Below, piece by piece: positions 9,401 to 17,700 of a DNA stretch of 53,491 bases (position 1 is the first letter of the stretch; the number at the start of each line of letters is the position of its first letter). The translations under genes and the position numbers were made by a program. The notes beneath the pieces were generated by a model. The model was not told the DNA's origin, did no database searches, and worked only from the letters and a program-made list of their open reading frames with translations. The stretch is from positions 1 through 53,491 of the IMG/VR virus record IMGVR_UViG_3300048999_000117. One strand, 5' to 3'. Source of the DNA: a virus.

Positions 9401-10240
9401 ACGAAGAAGCTCCTCACCGCTGCGGCCAAGCGGGACAAGATTGCGGCCACGATCGCCGCCGCCAAGGCCTACGCGTCCGACGTCACCAAGAACGCGCGCG
9501 AGGGCGCGGGCCTGTCCAACCTCGGCATGGACGCCGACCAGGTCACGGCCGGCGGGATCAAGGCGGGGCTCGCGGGAAAGCTCGCGCAGGTCAAGCAGTT
9601 CACGAAGTACATCGACATCCTCGCGAAGAAGGGCCTCAACAAGGGGCTGCTGCGGCAGATCCTCAACATGGGCCCGGACGCCGGGTATGCCTACGCGAGC
9701 GCCCTCGTCGGCGCGGACAAGGGCACGTTCAAGTCGATCAACTCCCTGCAGTCCCAGCTCGACAAGAGCACGACGACGCTGGGACAGGTGGGCGCTGACC
9801 GGCTGTACGACAGCGGCAAGAACGCCTCGAAGGGCTTCCTCACTGGCCTTCTCTCGCAGGAGAAGGATCTTGAGAAGGTCATGGAGAAGCTGGCCAAGTC
9901 GATGCAGAAGAGTCTGAAGAAGGCTCTCGGCATCAAGTCGCCCGCGACCAAGATGATCCCCCACGGGATCAACACCGCCCGCGGTGTGGCCGTCGGCGTC
10001 CTCGCAGGCCTGCCCCACGTCGACCGCGCCATGGAGACGATGGCCGGCCGGATGGCGGGGCGTCCCGCAGTTGCCGGCCGCCCGGCTGTCGCGGGTGCGG
10101 GAGGCGGCACCGTCTACAACGTCCAGGTCGACGTGCACGACGCCATGGACCCCATCGCCGTAGGCCGTGAACTCCAGCGCGTCCTAGTGCAGTTCGGCCG
10201 CGCTCAGGGCACGACCGTCTCACTGAAGGTAGGGGGGTGA
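6431..10240 (+). CDS. Tape measure protein
   Basis: The longest gene (1269 residues), starting at GTG 6431. It sets tail length and is ejected into the cell during infection. It has long helical Ala/Lys/Gln-rich regions and hydrophobic stretches near residues 75-115 and 310-400 that may cross the membrane. A Gly-rich region near 800-850 carries TGGLYTGAGFRHRGYSVGGLVDGPG, a repeat type common in tape measure proteins. Two GIRDELEIRSPSKKTK / ALGIKSPATKMIPHG elements occur in the C-terminal third and are also typical. No lysozyme or peptidase motif was recognised. Confidence 0.93.
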   Translation: MRLDFTLVGRDHLSRVLDRAGDASNRLGRRLLTTSINGDAAMRRMTNNTTRYLAGMQRDSEAGGKALEELKKATMLLAPAAIPAAASLLPIAAGAGAVAVASGAMIAAMVPQIAALGEAADAEKKYETAVTQHGAASAQAFQAQIAYQQAVAKMPPATREAAASLATLKKDYQGWSDSLAGDTMPVFTKGLALANTLLPKTSGLVKAASTEASRFETIIGGEMASPGLDRLNGKFTSFAQKTLRSVNDEIVHLLRAGQGTNVGGPAREFMDWAKAQGPTVAGVLKSVATALVHLLQAGSDVGVGLLQAVEVVSRLVSAVPPQAIAIFLQLALALKVTKAAALGLVAARTAVAAFATQVVAMQTAAAGAPGRLRAVGAAIGAMSRSAKVALVGTGIGLLILALTQLSSMGKKAPPDVDKLTTSLGKLAQTGKVTGEAARAFGANLGGLADSLRTLSRPSNLDKTQQFLTSLVGMDSTPVADAKKDLDGVDQALAGLVQGGKADLAKAAFDRVAASMRKQGMSTSELRSHLGDYTSALDDQAFESQLAAQAQGLFGQQAQKTQAALAAQKQSADGLRQSIQALNDVNRSALGGMIGFEGAIDAAADAAKKNAGALSMTHGQLNLNSQKARDAASALSDLAAKTDEAAAAERENGSSWEQVNAVYTRGRAAIIKNAQAMGLSKTEAKALADQILRIPNKTSKVQMETEDAKRDLTAFNAAVKRTPGSKSVTLTTLSKAGEQVLESFGLKVKRLPNGSVTVSTKGGALSAIANVAAALRRLNGKTATTWTYHNVRTTYSTAGSVSGGKSVHGMVGATGGLYTGAGFRHRGYSVGGLVDGPGTETSDSIFAPWLSKNEFVVNARRTRQYLPLLKALNSGKLALGSLGGSGGGTASAGMEAGRGLAAGMTGAAGLVGRAARTMASAVEAGIRDELEIRSPSKKTKALAADVGKGFIVGLTSTQAKIKSTSKDLVKDIKTAFSGKKESGLVAMVDRDTKKLLTAAAKRDKIAATIAAAKAYASDVTKNAREGAGLSNLGMDADQVTAGGIKAGLAGKLAQVKQFTKYIDILAKKGLNKGLLRQILNMGPDAGYAYASALVGADKGTFKSINSLQSQLDKSTTTLGQVGADRLYDSGKNASKGFLTGLLSQEKDLEKVMEKLAKSMQKSLKKALGIKSPATKMIPHGINTARGVAVGVLAGLPHVDRAMETMAGRMAGRPAVAGRPAVAGAGGGTVYNVQVDVHDAMDPIAVGRELQRVLVQFGRAQGTTVSLKVGG

Positions 10241-10244
10241 TCCC

Positions 10245-12698
10245 GTGGCCCTGCTAGCCGAGATGGGCTGGGGCGGCCTGATCCAGGCGCCCGCCACGAT
10301 CACGTGGACAGACATCAGCACCTACGTGGACACGGTCACGGGGGTGACCATCACCCGGGGCGCCTCCGACGAACTGTCGGAAACCCAGCCGGGCACGGCC
10401 TCCCTGAGGCTGGACAACCAGGACGGCAGGTTCACCCCTGGCAATTCGGGGTCGCTCTACTACCCCTACGTGCGCCGTAACGCGCCGATCCGGATCAGCG
10501 CGACCGTCATGCCCACGGTGTCCGGCTCGGCGCCCTACCCGCTCGCGATGCTGGGAGACGCGTTCGACGACGGCCGGGTCAACTCCACTCTCTGGGTGAC
10601 GAACACGGGCGGGGCCGGCGTCGAGACCAGCGAGGCCCGCCTGCGGATCACGCTGGCCCCGGGCGTCGACACGAACTTCACCAGCAGCCGACAGTGGAAG
10701 CTGCAGGGCAGCAAGCTCACCGCGAAGCTCGCGGCCGTGCCCGCGCTCAACGGCAGCTCCAACTGCGCCGCGTCGATGTGGGTGCTGGCCGTGACCTCCG
10801 GGACACGGATCGGCTGGCGCTACGACGCGAGCACCGGCGTGCTCGCCGCCATGTCGCAGGTGGGATCCACGGACGCCACCCCGACGAACCTCACGTACAG
10901 CGCGATCGACCACGCGTGGGTGAGGGTGCGTGAGTCGAGCGGCACCGTGTACTGGGAGACCTCCGGCGACGGCTACGCGTGGACGACCCGCCGCACCCTG
11001 GCCACCCCCGCCTGGGTCACGACCGACACCGTGGCGGCGGACTTCCCCACCACCCGCACCGGCGGCACATCCGGCTACATCGAGTGGGCGCTAGTCGGCG
11101 CCGAGATCAGGCCCCGCTTCTACGGCGTGGTCAACGAGTTCCCCGTCGACTGGGAGGGGCTGTCGTCCCACGTCACAATCTCGTGCACCGACCTGTTCAA
11201 GCGGCTCAACCGGCTGCCCACCCTGCGGTCGATGCTGACCGAGGAGATCGCCAACTTCCTCCCCGACGCGTACTACCCGCTCACCGAGCCGGACGATTCC
11301 ACCAGTGCCGGCGACGTGTCCGGCAACGGACTCTCGTCGATGGCCATCACCCAGGTCTCAACCGGCGGCACGCTCACCATGGGCACCGACACCGGGCCGG
11401 ACGCCACCGGCGACAGCACCCCCACGCTCACCCCGTCCACCGCCACCGCCGGGCTGTATCTGACGGTCGACCTGGGCGCCGCCACCCAACAGGCGCTCAC
11501 GAACAACCAGTTCTCCGTCGAAGGCTGGTTCAACACCACGACCACCGGCCGGGCCATCCTCGGCCTGTACTCACCCGACCTGCAGTGCGTGCAGGTCGTA
11601 TCGCTCTCGGCCAGCGGCGCCCTGCAGATTGAATGGACCGACTCCGGATCCAGCACCCTCACCGTGACAACGGTCGATGGCACCAGCGGCCTGGCCGACG
11701 GGAAGTGGCACCACTTCCAGTGGAGCCAGAGCCTCAGCGGGAGCGTCGCCGTCGACGGGGTCGGTGTCGACGCGTCCGTCCCGGTCACGGACGGATTCGA
11801 CCAGCGGTTCCTGCACATCGGCGGATACCGCGGCACGCGGCTGTGGTCCGGGTCCCTCGCCCACGTCGCGCTGTACGCACGCCCCTCGATCGGCAGCGTC
11901 CTCACCACCCACTACGCCTCGGGGATGACCGGAAACGCGGGCGAGGCCGCGGACAGCCGGATCGCCCGGTTCTGCTCATACGTGGGCCTGGTCGACGTCA
12001 TCGTCCAGGGATCCACCTTCGACCCGATCGCCTCCCAAGGACCAGGCGGTACAGGCGCGGTGGCGCGGATGCGGGAAGTGGAAAGCACCGAGTCCGCAAA
12101 ACTCTTCGCGGCCCGCGACCAGTACCTGATGACCATCCAGTCCCGCGACCTGCGCTACAACCCGTCGCTTGCCGGTGAAAGCTTCACCATTGCCTACGCC
12201 GATCTGGAGACCAAGAGCGTCGGGTTGTCCGACGACGACCAGAAGCTGATCAACAGTCTGGAGGCGTCCAGGCCGGGTGGCGCCACGCAGAAGGTGACCG
12301 CGCCCGAGAGCATCCTGGCGTTTGGCGTCTATGACCCTGGCGCTCTCTCCATCTTGAAGACCAGCGACAACTCCGTGCTGGACGCCGCGTACTGGCGGGT
12401 GTCCCGCTATGCCAACCCGGGGCCGGAGCTGCGTGAGGTGCCGGTCGAGGCCTACACGATGTCCACCTACCTGGGCATCCTCGCCGCCGACATCAGCAGC
12501 TACTTCTCCGTCACGTCGATGCCCGCGCAGGCGCCGTTCTCTTCGGTGCGCGTCACGGTCGAGGGCTACACCGAGACGATCAAGGAGAAGTCGCACCTCA
12601 TCCAGTTCCACACCAGCACCACCAACGGGGATTCCGTGTGGGTGCTGGACGACAGCACCTACTCCGTCCTCGACTCCACCACCCGCCTCGCCTACTAG
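10245..12698 (+). CDS. Minor tail protein with lectin-like domains
   Basis: An 817-residue protein starting at GTG 10245. The N-terminal 90 residues (WTDISTYVDTVTGVTITRGASD, then GTASLRLDNQDGRFTPGN) are typical of distal tail or baseplate proteins of actinophages. Residues 100-290 contain the domain shared with the gene at 2097-2747. Residues 390-540 look like a laminin-G/concanavalin domain (FSVEGWFNTTTTGRAILGLY, DGKWHHFQWSQ, RLWSGSLAHVALYARP). The C-terminus is again tail-like. The protein probably combines a structural hub with glycan-binding domains used in host recognition. Confidence 0.85.
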   Translation: MALLAEMGWGGLIQAPATITWTDISTYVDTVTGVTITRGASDELSETQPGTASLRLDNQDGRFTPGNSGSLYYPYVRRNAPIRISATVMPTVSGSAPYPLAMLGDAFDDGRVNSTLWVTNTGGAGVETSEARLRITLAPGVDTNFTSSRQWKLQGSKLTAKLAAVPALNGSSNCAASMWVLAVTSGTRIGWRYDASTGVLAAMSQVGSTDATPTNLTYSAIDHAWVRVRESSGTVYWETSGDGYAWTTRRTLATPAWVTTDTVAADFPTTRTGGTSGYIEWALVGAEIRPRFYGVVNEFPVDWEGLSSHVTISCTDLFKRLNRLPTLRSMLTEEIANFLPDAYYPLTEPDDSTSAGDVSGNGLSSMAITQVSTGGTLTMGTDTGPDATGDSTPTLTPSTATAGLYLTVDLGAATQQALTNNQFSVEGWFNTTTTGRAILGLYSPDLQCVQVVSLSASGALQIEWTDSGSSTLTVTTVDGTSGLADGKWHHFQWSQSLSGSVAVDGVGVDASVPVTDGFDQRFLHIGGYRGTRLWSGSLAHVALYARPSIGSVLTTHYASGMTGNAGEAADSRIARFCSYVGLVDVIVQGSTFDPIASQGPGGTGAVARMREVESTESAKLFAARDQYLMTIQSRDLRYNPSLAGESFTIAYADLETKSVGLSDDDQKLINSLEASRPGGATQKVTAPESILAFGVYDPGALSILKTSDNSVLDAAYWRVSRYANPGPELREVPVEAYTMSTYLGILAADISSYFSVTSMPAQAPFSSVRVTVEGYTETIKEKSHLIQFHTSTTNGDSVWVLDDSTYSVLDSTTRLAY

Positions 12699-12706
12699 GA
12701 GCCCGC

Positions 12707-13210
12707 ATGATCGCCGTCGTCCGGGCGGAAACCTTCTACCTGCCCCCGTCCCAGCAGCAAGGCGCCTGGGATCTTGTGGCCCCCGCCGAGCGGGTGTTCC
12801 GCTGGGTCGAGCTGCGCCAGCAGCGCCGTCTCGTCCCGCCGGACGGGTACGTGATCGGGCAGAGCATCTACGCCCGCATCAACCACAACCGGTGGGTGGC
12901 CGACTGCCCCTGCGGCTCCGCGCAGGTCGTCACCCCCGCCGACCAGCGCATGGCCTGCACCGAGTGCGGCTACGGCTGGGTCCGGCTCATCTACCCCGAC
13001 GACCCGGCCGCCGCCGAAGCCAGCGTGGCGGACGAACTGCCGCACGAGCGGAACTGGTGGCACCCCGACGACCCGTCATGGGACCAACCGCCCGCCCCCG
13101 CGGAGCCTGAGCCCGAGGGCATGGAGCTCGCGAACGCTCTCGCCTCCGCACTGCTGGCTGGCACCCCGCCGACGTCGCTCGCATCAGTGGCCGAGGAGGC
13201 ATCCCGGTGA
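12707..13210 (+). CDS. Tail-region protein with a zinc ribbon
   Basis: A 167-residue protein. ATG 12707 is preferred over an upstream in-frame start because it has a TAGGAG site. Four cysteines in CPCG and CTECG (around residues 66-88) look like a zinc ribbon. The N-terminal part mentions aromatic loops ([17 protein letters not shown]) and the C-terminus is Pro/Glu-rich. Proteins with this pattern accompany tail fibre genes in Streptomyces phages. No activity can be assigned. Confidence 0.72.
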   Translation: MIAVVRAETFYLPPSQQQGAWDLVAPAERVFRWVELRQQRRLVPPDGYVIGQSIYARINHNRWVADCPCGSAQVVTPADQRMACTECGYGWVRLIYPDDPAAAEASVADELPHERNWWHPDDPSWDQPPAPAEPEPEGMELANALASALLAGTPPTSLASVAEEASR

Positions 13211-13704
13211 CATTCGCCCCCCGGACCTGGGTCGTCGGCGAAGTGGTCAGCGCGGCCCTGATGAACCAGGAGATCCGCGACCAGTTCAACAGCATCTTCG
13301 CCGCCTGGTCGACGTACACCCCGAACTGGACCGCGGCCACCACCGCTCCGGTCCTCGGCAACGGGACCCTGGTCGGCCGGTACATGAAGATCGGCCGGAC
13401 CGTGATCATGCACGCAAACCTCACGATGGGGTCGACGACCACCTACGGCTCCGGCGGCTACTCCTTCGACCTGCCTGCCACCGCGTCCAACGCGGGCGCC
13501 GCCTACATCGGCAACGCGCATTTGCTGGGCGGCACCCGGTGGGCCGGGCAACTCGTCATCGCCCCCACCGCGACCAACACCTCGCCGTTCTTCCCGACCA
13601 ACACCACGACGACCAATCTTGCTCAGATGGCTGCGGCCGCGCCGGTCACCCTTGCCTCCACCCACCAGCTGCGGATGACCGCGGTCTACGAAGCCGCAGC
13701 CTGA
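13207..13704 (+). CDS. Putative tail fibre or receptor-binding protein
   Basis: A 165-residue protein starting at GTG 13207, coupled to the previous gene by GTGA. The N-terminus [26 protein letters not shown] is a well-known start of actinophage tail fibre or tip proteins. The rest is a beta-rich, Thr/Gly/Ala-rich domain ([31 protein letters not shown] in several strands). It most likely trimerises at the tail tip, an inference from family resemblance. Confidence 0.75.
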   Translation: MTFAPRTWVVGEVVSAALMNQEIRDQFNSIFAAWSTYTPNWTAATTAPVLGNGTLVGRYMKIGRTVIMHANLTMGSTTTYGSGGYSFDLPATASNAGAAYIGNAHLLGGTRWAGQLVIAPTATNTSPFFPTNTTTTNLAQMAAAAPVTLASTHQLRMTAVYEAAA

Positions 13705-13714
13705 GGATCCCCGC

Positions 13715-13957
13715 ATGGACTTCACGACCCCCGTGCCCATCGGCACGGACACCAGCCCGCTCTACCAGATCACCGTCAACGACAACGGCCAGGATGGCGG
13801 CACCACCACCCAGCTCGTCGTCTCCGGGTTCCCTCCCACCGCCGACCTCACCGCCGCCGACACCGCAGTCCAGGCGCTGGCCGAGGCCTACGCGGCGGCC
13901 GCCGGCTACCGCGTCGTCGGCATCAGCCGGATCACGGTCACCAGCGCCGACCTGTAG
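13715..13957 (+). CDS. Small tail-associated protein
   Basis: An 80-residue protein ([20 protein letters not shown]) of mixed strands and one helix ([18 protein letters not shown]). It sits between the fibre gene and the cysteine peptidase gene with an AGGATCC ribosome site. No motif of known function is visible. It probably belongs to the tail operon. Confidence 0.65.
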   Translation: MDFTTPVPIGTDTSPLYQITVNDNGQDGGTTTQLVVSGFPPTADLTAADTAVQALAEAYAAAAGYRVVGISRITVTSADL

Positions 13958-14030
13958 CCCCCACTCACGCCCGCACGTCGTCTGCCCTGAGCCACTTGGC
14001 CGGGGCTTTTCTCATGCCCCGAGGAGCTTG

Positions 14031-14840
14031 ATGACCACGCACGTCTACGAGCCGACGGACCCCCGGCTCGGCCGCCACGTACACCACGACTCACGGTCCC
14101 TGGCCTATGCCCATGGTGTCCTGCCCCAGTCCGCGATCAAGTCCGTCGACTGGGTCCGTCGCGCCCCCGTCTTTGACCAGGGCCAGCTCGGCAGCTGCAC
14201 CGGCAACGCGGCGGCCGGCCTCGTCGGTACGGACTCCGCGGCCCGTAGCGGCTTCACCTCCGTCACCGTCGACAACAGCGTCCTGCCCGTCGACGAGGAC
14301 CTCGCCGTGAAGGTGTACTCGCTGGCCACACAGTTGGACGACTTCAAGGGCACCTACCCGCCCACCGACACCGGCTCGTCCGGACTCGGCGCGGCCAAGG
14401 CCCTCGTCAAGCTGGGCCTCGCCTCGAAGTACAGCCACGCGTTCAGCCTCGACGCCCTCAAGAGCGCACTGCAGTCCGGGCCGGTCATGGTCGGCACGGT
14501 GTGGCTGGAGTCGATGTTCGACGTCCGCTCGAACACCGGCTACGTCATCGTCGACCGCAAGTCCGCGGTGGCTGGCGGCCACGAGTACGTCATCTCCTCG
14601 TTCGATGCCTTCGCGCTCGCCTTCCGCATCGACAACTCGTGGTCGGAGTCATGGGGCGTGCGCGGCTCGGCCTGGATCACCGAGGCCGACATGCAGTGGC
14701 TCCTGTCCCAGGACGGCGATGTGACCGTACCCGCCTGGGCGACCGCCCCCGTGCCGACGCCGGTACCGAGCCCGTCGGCGCCGACGGGCGTGCAGGTCGC
14801 GACCGCTGTCCGAGACGCCCTGACCAAGCTGGAGGTGTGA
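14031..14840 (+). CDS. Papain-like (C1-type) cysteine peptidase
   Basis: A 269-residue protein starting at ATG 14031 after GAGGAGCTTG. The papain active site is readable: Gln50 of the oxyanion hole in [10 protein letters not shown], nucleophile Cys56, His184 in [11 protein letters not shown], and Asn202 in [11 protein letters not shown]. The order and spacing match C1 peptidases, without a long propeptide. The C-terminal 40 residues are a Pro/Ser/Thr linker with a short helix. It is followed two bases later by the endolysin gene. It could cut host wall proteins or peptides during entry or lysis, or process a tail protein; the sequence does not decide. Confidence 0.85.
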   Translation: MTTHVYEPTDPRLGRHVHHDSRSLAYAHGVLPQSAIKSVDWVRRAPVFDQGQLGSCTGNAAAGLVGTDSAARSGFTSVTVDNSVLPVDEDLAVKVYSLATQLDDFKGTYPPTDTGSSGLGAAKALVKLGLASKYSHAFSLDALKSALQSGPVMVGTVWLESMFDVRSNTGYVIVDRKSAVAGGHEYVISSFDAFALAFRIDNSWSESWGVRGSAWITEADMQWLLSQDGDVTVPAWATAPVPTPVPSPSAPTGVQVATAVRDALTKLEV

Positions 14841-14841
14841 C

Positions 14842-15762
14842 ATGGCGACGCCCCTGACCGCCACCAAGATGCTCGCCGTACTGAAGGCCGAGGGACTCAC
14901 CGTCCACGAGCACACCGGCTGGACGACGCACAACCGCGAGGCCGCGACCGGCAAGACCTTCGGCCCCGTGATCGGCGTACTGATCCACCACACGGCCGGG
15001 CACGGCGACAAGGAGATCTGCTACAACGGCAGATCCGACCTGCCGGGCCCGCTCTGCCACTCCTGGCTCGGCAAGTCCGAAGGCCTGTGGATGATCGGCC
15101 ACGGCCGCGCCAACCATGCCGGCCTGGTAGACCTCGACGTCCTGAACGCGCTGCGTGCCGAGGCGAGCCCGCTGCCGCACGACGACCAAGCCAACGCCGA
15201 CGGCAACGACGTGCTGTACGGGCTGGAGATCGAGAACCTCGGCAACGGCAAGGACCCCTACCCGGACGCGCAGTACCGCCAGGCCGTGCTGTGGGCCGCC
15301 GCGCTGTGCCGGGCGCACGGGTGGACGGAGAAGTCCGTCGCCGGGCACAAGGAAGTCCAGCCCGGGAAGATCGACCCGAGCTTCGACATGGACGGCTTCC
15401 GCGCCGACGTGAAGAAGCAGCTTGCCACCAAGCCCGGCGGCGGCACGGTCACGCCGACGCCCGCCAAGCCGAAGGTCGACCTGTCCCAGCTCATCGCCGC
15501 CGCGAAGACCGACCCCGGCGCGAGGCAGGGCCACGTCAGCTACATGGCCGGCACGAACCTCACCGAGGCGGCCCTGGTGAAGCTGGGCTACCTCGCCAAG
15601 ACCTACGCGGGCGACGGCTCCTTCGGGTCGACCACGGTCAAGGCCTACGCCAAGTGGCAGCAGCACCTCGGCTACACGGGGACCGACGCCAACGGCATCC
15701 CCGGCAACGCCTCCCTCAGCAAGCTCGGCGCGCAGACCGGGCTGTTCACGGTGATCGCGTGA
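14842..15762 (+). CDS. N-acetylmuramoyl-L-alanine amidase endolysin
   Basis: A 306-residue lysin. The catalytic domain (residues about 30-190) is of the amidase_2/PGRP type. It has zinc ligands His in LIHHTAGHG, His in VAGHKEVQPGK and Asp in the following KIDPSF, and the core YGLEIENLGNG. It hydrolyses the bond between muramic acid and the stem peptide. A Pro/Lys linker leads to a C-terminal domain (LTEAALVKLGYL, TTVKAYAKWQQHLGY, GIPGNASLSKLG) resembling a peptidoglycan-binding helical domain. No signal peptide is present, so it needs a holin. Confidence 0.92.
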   Translation: MATPLTATKMLAVLKAEGLTVHEHTGWTTHNREAATGKTFGPVIGVLIHHTAGHGDKEICYNGRSDLPGPLCHSWLGKSEGLWMIGHGRANHAGLVDLDVLNALRAEASPLPHDDQANADGNDVLYGLEIENLGNGKDPYPDAQYRQAVLWAAALCRAHGWTEKSVAGHKEVQPGKIDPSFDMDGFRADVKKQLATKPGGGTVTPTPAKPKVDLSQLIAAAKTDPGARQGHVSYMAGTNLTEAALVKLGYLAKTYAGDGSFGSTTVKAYAKWQQHLGYTGTDANGIPGNASLSKLGAQTGLFTVIA

Positions 15763-15851
15763 TCGGGCGCCTCTTCTGTAAGGAATGCGTGCTGCTGCGC
15801 TTCGGGGCGGCCCACGTGTTTCGCGTCGCGATCGGAGTGTGCGCCCTGTGA
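15759..15851 (+). CDS. Thirty-residue coupled mini-gene
   Basis: A GTG-started frame of 30 codons. Its start overlaps the endolysin stop as GTGA (15759-15762), and its stop overlaps the next start as GTGA (15848-15851). The product begins VIGRLFCKECVLLRFG, with a CxxC pair and a hydrophobic end. The double four-base coupling, the rule in this genome, is the main evidence. It may serve mainly to keep ribosomes moving into the next gene. Confidence 0.5.
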   Translation: MIGRLFCKECVLLRFGAAHVFRVAIGVCAL

Positions 15852-16255
15852 CCGGAACCGTGGCGGTGGACTTCGACGGGGTCCTGCACTCATACGACAA
15901 GGGCTGGCACGACGGCACGATCTACGGCGACTGGGTCACCGATGCCGACGCCGCTCTGACCCAACTCATGCAGCGGTACGCCGTGTTCGTGCACACCACC
16001 CGCAACCCGAAGCAGGTGGCTCGTTGGATCGAGCAGCGGACGGGTTACGGCATTGAGTGCACAACACGGGTTCCGCGCACCTGGTACGGGCGGCGTAAGC
16101 CGTTCTGGAATACGCGAGGGCTGCTACTGGTCACGGACCGGAAGCTGGCCGCTGTCGCGTACATCGACGACCGCGCGGTGCGGTTCGCCAACTGGCACGA
16201 CGCGCTGGCTGCGGTCGACGTCGAGCCGTTCTTCAAGAAGGAGCCCTGCTCATGA
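15848..16255 (+). CDS. HAD-superfamily phosphatase-like protein
   Basis: A 135-residue protein starting at GTG 15848. The N-terminal VAVDFDGVLHSYDKGW matches HAD motif I (DxDG). A Thr in YAVFVHTTRNP can be motif II. The end has AYIDDRAVRFANW, a typical motif IV (DD). It probably removes phosphate from a small substrate such as a nucleotide. Many phages carry such genes near lysis or nucleotide genes. It overlaps the next gene as ATGA. Confidence 0.8.
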   Translation: MTGTVAVDFDGVLHSYDKGWHDGTIYGDWVTDADAALTQLMQRYAVFVHTTRNPKQVARWIEQRTGYGIECTTRVPRTWYGRRKPFWNTRGLLLVTDRKLAAVAYIDDRAVRFANWHDALAAVDVEPFFKKEPCS

Positions 16256-16560
16256 ACGTCGACCTTCCGGCCGCCTACTGGCTTGGCCTGCTCACCTCCG
16301 TCGTACTGCCCGTCCTCGTCGGACTGGTGACCACGAGAGTCACCAACTCGGGATGGAAGGCAGTGCTCCTGCTCGCGCTCAGCACCGCGACCGGCTTCGT
16401 CACCGAGTACGCGGGCCCGCATGACGCCGGGTACAGCGTGGGTACCGCGGCAGTGCTCGCCCTCGTGTCGTTCGGCGCGGGCATCCTGTCTCACTTCGGC
16501 TTCTGGAAGCCGACCGGAGTGAGCGGGCTGGCGCAGGACAACTTCATCAAGGCAGCCTGA
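16252..16560 (+). CDS. Putative holin (two to three membrane segments)
   Basis: A 102-residue protein with hydrophobic stretches at about residues 8-30 (YWLGLLTSVVLPVLVGLVTT), 35-50 and 62-82 (VGTAAVLALVSFGAGILSHF). It has a short polar end. Size, topology and position two genes after the endolysin suit a pore-forming holin, though sequence alone cannot separate a holin from an antiholin or other small membrane protein. Confidence 0.65.
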   Translation: MNVDLPAAYWLGLLTSVVLPVLVGLVTTRVTNSGWKAVLLLALSTATGFVTEYAGPHDAGYSVGTAAVLALVSFGAGILSHFGFWKPTGVSGLAQDNFIKAA

Positions 16561-16596
16561 CCTGCCCCATGAGCGCGTCGGGGAGGTGGTGGTGGC

Positions 16597-16863
16597 GTGG
16601 ACGCGGCCATGGTCACGGCGATCGGCGCACTGATCGCCGGGCCCGTGGCCGCGGCGGCTGCCATGTACGGCAACCGCGGCGCGAACAGGGCGGCCCGGGA
16701 GGCCAGCGCAGTGACGGGATACGACAGCCTCACGAAACGGCTCGTCGCCGAGCGGGACAAAGCGGAGACGGACCAAGGGAAGGCGGAGCAGCGTGCCGAG
16801 GTGCTGGAGCTGGAGGTCGCGCGGCTCCGGCTTCTGGTGACCCAGCTCGGGGGGACACCATGA
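16597..16863 (+). CDS. Membrane-anchored coiled-coil protein, lysis region
   Basis: An 88-residue protein starting at GTG 16597 with a strong GGGGAGG site. It has one N-terminal membrane segment (MVTAIGALIAGPVAAAAAMYG) and then a charged coiled coil of about 45 residues. The form resembles phage lysis regulators and pinholin partners. It overlaps the next gene as ATGA. Confidence 0.62.
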   Translation: MDAAMVTAIGALIAGPVAAAAAMYGNRGANRAAREASAVTGYDSLTKRLVAERDKAETDQGKAEQRAEVLELEVARLRLLVTQLGGTP

Positions 16864-17516
16864 CGAACACCGAGCTGGCCCTGTACCGCAGCCGACATCT
16901 GCTGTGGGTGACGGCGATCCTCCTGTTCATCGGCGGCGCCGTCGCGGTGTCGTGGCTCCTCGTCGACCGGGCTCAGCTGGCGGACCGACTGGCGCACGAG
17001 GCAGACCTCCGCGGCACCGCGGTGTCGACGCTGGCAGGGGACGTGCGGGCCCTACGTCAGCAGGTCCAGGCCGAAGGTGCGACACCGGTGGCGCCGGACC
17101 CGACGAAGGCGGTAGAGGATCTCCCGAAGCGCGCCGAAGTACCGGTACCCATCCCGGGCCCGCAGGGTGCCGCAGGAAGTCCGGGACCGTCAGGGTCGCC
17201 GGGGTCGCCGGGCGCGAGCGGCAGCCCGGGAACGGCAGGTTCACCAGGAACGATCGGCCCGTCTGGGCCGGTCGGTCCTACGGGACCGCAGGGCGAACAA
17301 GGGCCCGCCGGCCCCGCAGGCCAGGACGGGAAAGACGGCCAGGACGGGACGGACGGGCAGGCCTGTCCGGACGGCTACAGTCTGCAAGCCCCATCGTGGG
17401 ACGCGGACGCCCTGGTGTGCCGGAAGGACGGCGCGCCGCAACCGAGCGACTCACCCTCTCCGTCGCCGTCCACAGCGACGTTGGGACTGGATCCGCAGCG
17501 CCGCGTATACGTATGA
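16860..17516 (+). CDS. Collagen-like membrane protein
   Basis: A 218-residue protein starting at ATG 16860. Residues 14-37 are a membrane segment (LLWVTAILLFIGGAVAVSWL), followed by a coiled coil to about residue 67. From about residue 97 to 170 every third residue is glycine (GPQ, GAA, GSP, GPS...), a collagen-like triple-helix repeat, later turning to GKDGQDGTDG. Two Cys flank the C-terminal domain. Collagen repeats are best known in phage tail fibres; a membrane-anchored copy at the end of the lysis operon is less usual. Confidence 0.8.
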   Translation: MTNTELALYRSRHLLWVTAILLFIGGAVAVSWLLVDRAQLADRLAHEADLRGTAVSTLAGDVRALRQQVQAEGATPVAPDPTKAVEDLPKRAEVPVPIPGPQGAAGSPGPSGSPGSPGASGSPGTAGSPGTIGPSGPVGPTGPQGEQGPAGPAGQDGKDGQDGTDGQACPDGYSLQAPSWDADALVCRKDGAPQPSDSPSPSPSTATLGLDPQRRVYV

Positions 17517-17661
17517 CGCATGCCCCTGCTGCTCGCCTCCGCGGCGAGCGGTGGGGGCGCTTCGTCATGTCTGCAGGCCGCGCGCTGAACCCCGGCGTTG
17601 TCAGACCTCGCGGCTACGCTGGCGTCATCCAATTCAGCTACCTGCGGGAAGCTGCTGGCCG

Positions 17662-17692
17662 CGCCCCGCCGACATGGAACCCCGGCGGGGCG
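17662..17692. terminator. Hairpin ending the late operon
   Basis: Ten-bp arms (CGCCCCGCCG paired with CGGCGGGGCG) around an 11-nt loop. It lies between the late genes and the convergent small gene at 17701-17895, so it probably stops both transcripts. The 17517-17661 interval before it holds no gene I can support. Confidence 0.6.
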
Positions 17693-17700
17693 TGCTGCTG

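Noticed and set aside
17161-17420. GC-rich repeats in the collagen-like gene as a CRISPR or tandem-repeat array
   Set aside because: The repeat follows codons (Gly-x-y) with no conserved spacer units; it is protein coding.
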